Part shown: piece by piece, positions 31,215 to 34,841 of the stretch
Layout: each line of letters starts with the position of its first letter
Position numbering within the stretch: the stretch's first letter is position 1
From: DATMXT01 sp035560415
GTDB lineage: Bacteria; Bacillota; Clostridia; Oscillospirales; Feifaniaceae
Direction of reading: 5' to 3'
NCBI GenBank assembly: GCA_035560415.1
Contig: DATMZG010000004.1
Location: 1-34,841 of the forward strand
DNA length: 34,841 bases
Notes under the pieces: generated by a model
The model's input: the letters and a program-made list of their open reading frames with translations, nothing else
Told to the model about the DNA's origin: nothing
Databases searched by the model: none
Position numbers and translations under genes: made by a program

Positions 31215-32057
31215 ATGAAAAAGAAAATCTATGTCATGGTCGACATGGAGGGCATCTCCGGAACCATTAAAACGGCCGATGTCGACAACACCGCGGCTGA
31301 ATACCAGCGGTTTCGCCGCCAGATGACCCGGGACGTCAACGCCGCCGTCGCCGGCGCCTTTGACGGCGGCGCCACCGAAGTGCTGGTCAACGACGCCCAT
31401 GACTCCATGACCAACATCCTCTTTGAGGAGATCGACCCCCGCGTCAAGCTCATCTCGGGGCGCATCAAGCCCATGTCCATGGTGGCGGGGCTTGACGACA
31501 GCTTTGATGGCATGATCATGGTCGGCGCCCACGCCAAGGCGGGCTCGACCGGCATCATGGCCCACACGATGTACGGCGTCCAGATTTCGGCCCTCTTCCT
31601 GAACGGCGTCGAAGTCGGCGAAATGGCCATGAACGCCTCGGCCGCCGCCGGCTGGGGCGTGCCGGTCATCATGATCAGCGGCGACGCCTCGGCCGAGCGC
31701 GAAGCCAGAGCCACCGTCGACGCCGACATTGAGTTTGCCGTCGTCAAGGAGGACATCACGCGCTGGTGCGCCGCCCTGCTGCCGCCCGAGCAGGCCGAGA
31801 AAGCCATTCGCGAAGCCGCCTGCCGGGCAGTCAAAGCGCTCGACGTCGCCAAAAAGCCGGCCGTGCCGGCAAGAACCACATATAAGCTGCGCTTCCACTC
31901 CTCGGCTGAGGCCGGGAGCGCCTGTCTCGTCCCCCAAATCAAGCGGGTCGACGACCGCACGGTCACGCTCTCCTCGGCCGACCCGAGGGCCGCGTACCAG
32001 CTGCTCTGCGTCGCCATGACCATGGGCTACGCCGCCTTTGACCGCATGTACGGTTGA
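31215..32057 (+). CDS. dppA: D-aminopeptidase DppA-like (M55 family)
   Basis: A 280-residue zinc peptidase of family M55. The zinc and catalytic motifs are clear: VDMEGISG (Asp and Glu near residues 8 and 10), NDAHDSMTN (His about 60), and VGAHAKAGSTGIMAHTMYG (His about 104, with the second His of the AHT motif), followed by NGVEVGEMAMNA (Glu about 133). The B. subtilis homologue removes D-Ala and other D-residues from short peptides and is part of a dipeptide permease operon. AAGGAG lies eight bases ahead of ATG 31215. Near an Opp importer and amidohydrolases it fits recycling of cell-wall-type peptides, but it is not in the same transcript, and no copy of the shared operator motif is seen in front of it. 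Confidence 0.92.
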   Translation: MKKKIYVMVDMEGISGTIKTADVDNTAAEYQRFRRQMTRDVNAAVAGAFDGGATEVLVNDAHDSMTNILFEEIDPRVKLISGRIKPMSMVAGLDDSFDGMIMVGAHAKAGSTGIMAHTMYGVQISALFLNGVEVGEMAMNASAAAGWGVPVIMISGDASAEREARATVDADIEFAVVKEDITRWCAALLPPEQAEKAIREAACRAVKALDVAKKPAVPARTTYKLRFHSSAEAGSACLVPQIKRVDDRTVTLSSADPRAAYQLLCVAMTMGYAAFDRMYG

Positions 32058-32079
32058 TTTGGCAAATGTTCATAACCAC

Positions 32080-32108
32080 TTGACACTGAGCAGCTTTTTT
32101 GCTAAGAT
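32080..32108 (+). promoter_or_regulatory. Sigma-A promoter of the tRNA-Ser gene
   Basis: Consensus TTGACA (32080-32085), 17-base spacer, TAAGAT (32103-32108). The tRNA begins 40 bases after the -10. Confidence 0.8.
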
Positions 32109-32147
32109 AGTTCTTGCCGTTCGCCTGTGACCAAGACGAGCGGCTAT

Positions 32148-32239
32148 GGAGAGATGGCTGAGCTGGTCTAAGGCGCACGATTGGAAATCGTGTTCAGGCT
32201 AATACCCTGACGAGGGTTCGAATCCCTCTCTCTCCGCCA
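32148..32239 (+). tRNA. tRNA-Ser (anticodon GGA)
   Basis: A class II tRNA of 92 bases with the CCA end encoded. The acceptor GGAGAGA pairs with TCTCTCC before G-CCA. The anticodon stem CACGA/TCGTG closes a 7-base loop TTGGAAA with anticodon GGA (32183-32185), reading UCC and UCU. A long variable arm (TTCAGGCTAATACCCTGACG region) and the T-loop GGTTCGAATCC are typical of serine tRNA. Confidence 0.95.
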
Positions 32240-32244
32240 AAAAT

Positions 32245-32269
32245 AAAAAGACGCCTTTGGCGTCTTTTT
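32245..32269 (+). terminator. Intrinsic terminator after tRNA-Ser
   Basis: AAAAAGACGCC (32245-32255) pairs perfectly with GGCGTCTTTTT (32259-32269) around a TTT loop, with a further T-run after it. Confidence 0.9.
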
Positions 32270-32323
32270 GTTTTTATTGAAATCAGGACACCGTAACAAG
32301 TCCACAGTTAACATGAGATTTTC

Positions 32324-32352
32324 TTGAAGAACATAAAATAATACGGTATACT
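32324..32352 (+). promoter_or_regulatory. Sigma-A promoter of the LuxR/MalT-type regulator
   Basis: TTGAAG (32324-32329), 17-base spacer, TATACT (32347-32352), 35 bases before the chosen start. Confidence 0.65.
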
Positions 32353-32386
32353 GTCGATATATCAGAAGAAGGGAGGAATGCCTTTT

Positions 32387-34841
32387 ATGAAAAAACAAAA
32401 GGCGCTCAGGCGCGACCGGGTCAACCGTGCGCTCGAGAGCGTATTCGATTACCCCCTGACGGTCATTGAAGCCCCCATCGGCTACGGCAAGACGACGGCC
32501 GTGCGCGAGTTTCTGGCCTTAAACAACTGCCCTGTGTTATGGCTTTCCTTCCTGCCGGGCGAGGATACGGCGTCGTTTTTCTGGGACAGGCTCTCCGAAG
32601 AAATCGGCAAGCAGGATGAAGGCGCGGGCGCAAAGCTCAGGGGGCTTGGCTTCCCCGCCGACGCGCCGCAGCTCGCGACCGTCCTGTCTATCATTGGCGA
32701 AGTGGACTTCAAGCAGAACACCGTCCTCGTCCTGGACGATTTCCACCTATCGAAAGACCCCGCCATCGGCGCCTTCATTATCCAGATTGCCAAGGAGCAG
32801 CCGGACAACCTCGGGGTTTTGATTGTCACGCGGGACACCTCAACCCTCGACATCACGGAACTGCTCGCCAAAGGGCTGTGCAACATCCTGCCCCAACAGA
32901 TTCTGCGCTTCACGGACGACGAGGTCCGCGCGTACAGCGTCTTGATGGGGTACAGGCTCACGGACAGTGAGTTAAAACAGCTCTGCGCCTATACGGACGG
33001 TTGGATTTCCATGGTCTATCTGACGCTGCTCGGCCTCGGGCAGGGCATTCCCGTGGGCAGACAGGACGCCGTCAGCGACCTGATTGAAAAAGCGCTCTAT
33101 AACGCCTACGATGCCGACATCCGCCGCTTTCTGCTGTGGCTTTCCGCAATGGACACTTTTACGGCACAGCAGGCGGCTTTTGTCACGCAGGAGGCGCGTG
33201 CCGAAGAATTTTTAAAAAAGCTGCGGCTTGAAAACGCGTTTATCGTCAAAGACGAGGCGACGGGCGTCTATAAAATCCACAGCGTGCTGCTCGATTTCCT
33301 TCGGGCCATGCAAAAAGACGAGGGGGAGAAAAAGGCCCTCTGGCGCCGCTTGGGCGAGTGGCATTTATCCCGCGGCGCCCGCCTGCCCGCTTACGGCGAT
33401 TTTTGCCGCGCGGGAGATGTGGAGCGCCTCCTTTCGCTTTTGAACGACCCCGAAAGCATTGCGTATAACTCCACTTATTTCGAGGGCTTTTTGGAGCTCT
33501 TCAAGTCAATTCCGCACGAGACGCTCATCCGGCACCCCTTTGCCTATCTGCAATTTATCGACACGCTGCTGACCGATGGCGACCCCGCCGACGCGCAGGA
33601 CGGCGCGGCGCGTCTCAATGAATTTGAGGCCGCGATTGCGGGTGCGCCCGACATGGCCCCGGACTTCAAAAACCGCATTTTGGGGGAAATTCACACCACC
33701 CGGATTTTCACAGTCTTCAACGACCCAAAGCGCATGGTTGCGCATACACAAGAGGCGCTGCGCCTGCTTGACGGCGGCGTCTCCTACATCATGATGCAGC
33801 AAAACGAATTCACTTTCGGCTCGCCCCATTTCCTCTACACCTATTACAGGGAGCAGGGCGCGCTAAAACAGACCGCACAGTACATGGCGGCCGAGTTCCC
33901 CTGCTTCCCGCGGCTTGCAAGCGGCTGCGGGACGGGCTGCGACTATTTGACCATGGCCGAGTACGCCCTCGAGACCGGCGACTGGCATGAGGCGGAGCTT
34001 AACGCCCGCAAAACCATTGTAAAAGCCAAAACGAAAGGTCAGACCGGCATCATCATCTGCGCCTGCTTTACGCTGATGCGCCTTTTTATCCGCCTTGGCA
34101 AAACGGCGGAGGCCCTGACGCTCTTGCGCCGGCTGAGAGACGCCGTTGCGCGGGAAAACAGCGTGTTTTACAACACTTCCATGGAGCTTGTGGAGGGGTA
34201 TATTTACGCCTGCCTGGGGCGGCCCGAGAGCATTCCCGAGTGGATTTCTTCGGGCGACATGTCCCCGGCCCATTTCATGTATGAGGGCATCGCCTTCAAC
34301 TACATCGTCCACGGCAAAGCGGTGCTGCTCTCAAGGGACTACGTCCGGCTTGAAATGCTGACCGAGGAGTTCGCCTCGTATTTTTCCGTCTTTCACAACC
34401 AGCTCGGATTTTTACACAACAAAATTTTCGAGGCGGTGGCAAAATACTGGCTCTACGGCATGGAAAAAGGCCTTGCGGCCTTAAATGATGCCCTCGACAT
34501 GGCCCGGGAAGACCACATCGTCCTCCCCTTTGCGGAGTACGGGCCCGACCTCCTCGACATGATGCGGGAAATTGACTACGCCCACCCCGGGGACGCCTAC
34601 GTGAAAGAAGTGTTCGCTGCCTGCGAAGCCTATTCGCAAAACCTCAAAAACGCCCCGCAAAGCGCCCTCTCGCTGTCGCCGCGCGAGCGGGAAATCCTCA
34701 CCCTCGCCTCGGACGGCTTAAAGCGGGACGAAATCGCCGCACGACTGCATGTCTCTGCGTCGACCGTAAAGACCCATCTTCAGCACATTTATCAGAAGCT
34801 GGAGGTCGGCGGCAAGGCTGCCGCCATCAAAAAAGCGCAAA
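32387..34841 (+). CDS. LuxR-family, MalT-like ATP-dependent regulator (3' end cut by window)
   Basis: A large regulator of at least 818 residues, open to the right edge of the window with no stop. The STAND-type NTPase near the N-terminus has Walker A EAPIGYGKTTAVREFL (about residue 30) and Walker B NTVLVLDDFHL (about 115), followed by a sensor-like LIVTRDTS, as in MalT. A long alpha-helical, TPR-like middle follows (about 340-750). The C-terminus is a LuxR helix-turn-helix, LSPREREILTLASDGLKRDEIAARLHVSASTVKTHLQHIYQKLEV, so nearly the full protein is present. GGGAGG ends ten bases before ATG 32387; an in-frame ATG at 32378 is too close to it. Such proteins switch on target genes when a small inducer and ATP are bound. 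The target is unknown and probably lies to the right. Confidence 0.9.
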   Translation, partial: MKKQKALRRDRVNRALESVFDYPLTVIEAPIGYGKTTAVREFLALNNCPVLWLSFLPGEDTASFFWDRLSEEIGKQDEGAGAKLRGLGFPADAPQLATVLSIIGEVDFKQNTVLVLDDFHLSKDPAIGAFIIQIAKEQPDNLGVLIVTRDTSTLDITELLAKGLCNILPQQILRFTDDEVRAYSVLMGYRLTDSELKQLCAYTDGWISMVYLTLLGLGQGIPVGRQDAVSDLIEKALYNAYDADIRRFLLWLSAMDTFTAQQAAFVTQEARAEEFLKKLRLENAFIVKDEATGVYKIHSVLLDFLRAMQKDEGEKKALWRRLGEWHLSRGARLPAYGDFCRAGDVERLLSLLNDPESIAYNSTYFEGFLELFKSIPHETLIRHPFAYLQFIDTLLTDGDPADAQDGAARLNEFEAAIAGAPDMAPDFKNRILGEIHTTRIFTVFNDPKRMVAHTQEALRLLDGGVSYIMMQQNEFTFGSPHFLYTYYREQGALKQTAQYMAAEFPCFPRLASGCGTGCDYLTMAEYALETGDWHEAELNARKTIVKAKTKGQTGIIICACFTLMRLFIRLGKTAEALTLLRRLRDAVARENSVFYNTSMELVEGYIYACLGRPESIPEWISSGDMSPAHFMYEGIAFNYIVHGKAVLLSRDYVRLEMLTEEFASYFSVFHNQLGFLHNKIFEAVAKYWLYGMEKGLAALNDALDMAREDHIVLPFAEYGPDLLDMMREIDYAHPGDAYVKEVFAACEAYSQNLKNAPQSALSLSPREREILTLASDGLKRDEIAARLHVSASTVKTHLQHIYQKLEVGGKAAAIKKAQ

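Noticed and set aside
32148..32269. tRNA-Ser as an integration site for a mobile element
   Set aside because: I saw no integrase and no repeat of the tRNA 3' end; the next gene is a normal LuxR-type regulator behind a terminator.
32345..32359. A possible fourth GntR motif, GGTATACTGTCGATAT, before the LuxR-type gene
   Set aside because: Only the GTATAC part fits; the second half departs from the consensus, and GTATAC is explained by the -10 TATACT.

Overview
The window looks like a chromosomal piece of a GC-rich, low-complexity-membrane Firmicute, most likely an anaerobic member of the Clostridia. The signs are an hrcA-grpE-dnaK-dnaJ operon behind a perfect CIRCE element, alr followed by a MazF/EndoA-type toxin gene, AGGAGG-type ribosome binding sites, sigma-A promoters with 17-bp spacers, a lipoprotein peptide-binding protein and a MalT-like LuxR regulator. 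The species cannot be named from the sequence.

Layout. 1-2440: alr, a mazF-like toxin without an adjacent antitoxin, and a small exported protein. 2511-7284: CIRCE-controlled heat-shock operon closed by a two-way terminator. 7404-8485: an AT-rich island carrying a compact three-gene toxin-antitoxin-like operon (minus strand) with its own promoter and palindromic operator. 8460-8829: AT-rich non-coding DNA ending in a possible gene remnant. 8830-13247: lepA-hemW-MFS transporter operon (minus strand), starting from a promoter embedded in a 27-bp perfect inverted repeat. 13255-14309: a small membrane or exported protein convergent with a GntR/FCD regulator. 14361-20438: an oligopeptide ABC transporter operon, oppBCDF-oppA (minus strand). 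20492-30747: a divergent, closely packed nine-gene operon (metallo-hydrolase, HpcH/HpaI aldolase, phosphohexomutase, ABC-F protein, three tandem M20 amidohydrolases, nitroreductase, FAH-family hydrolase). 30759-32057: gtrA-like gene divergent from a DppA-type D-aminopeptidase. 32080-32269: tRNA-Ser(GGA) with promoter and terminator. 32324-end: a large LuxR/MalT-type regulator cut by the window edge.

How it may fit together (inference). A 15-bp motif with consensus WWGTATRCRTRTATR occurs three times: upstream of the gntR promoter, exactly in the 17-bp spacer of the opp promoter, and on the -10/start region of the divergent operon. Every copy is oriented with its downstream gene. This points to one regulon in which the FCD-type GntR protein senses an organic acid or related metabolite and controls both peptide uptake (Opp) and intracellular processing of what is taken up (three M20 amidohydrolases, aldolase, FAH hydrolase, nitroreductase). 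The M20 genes arose by tandem duplication; a decayed copy of the 3' end of the upstream ABC-F gene still sits between copies 1 and 2. I regard this regulon as the best candidate for an undescribed system in the window.
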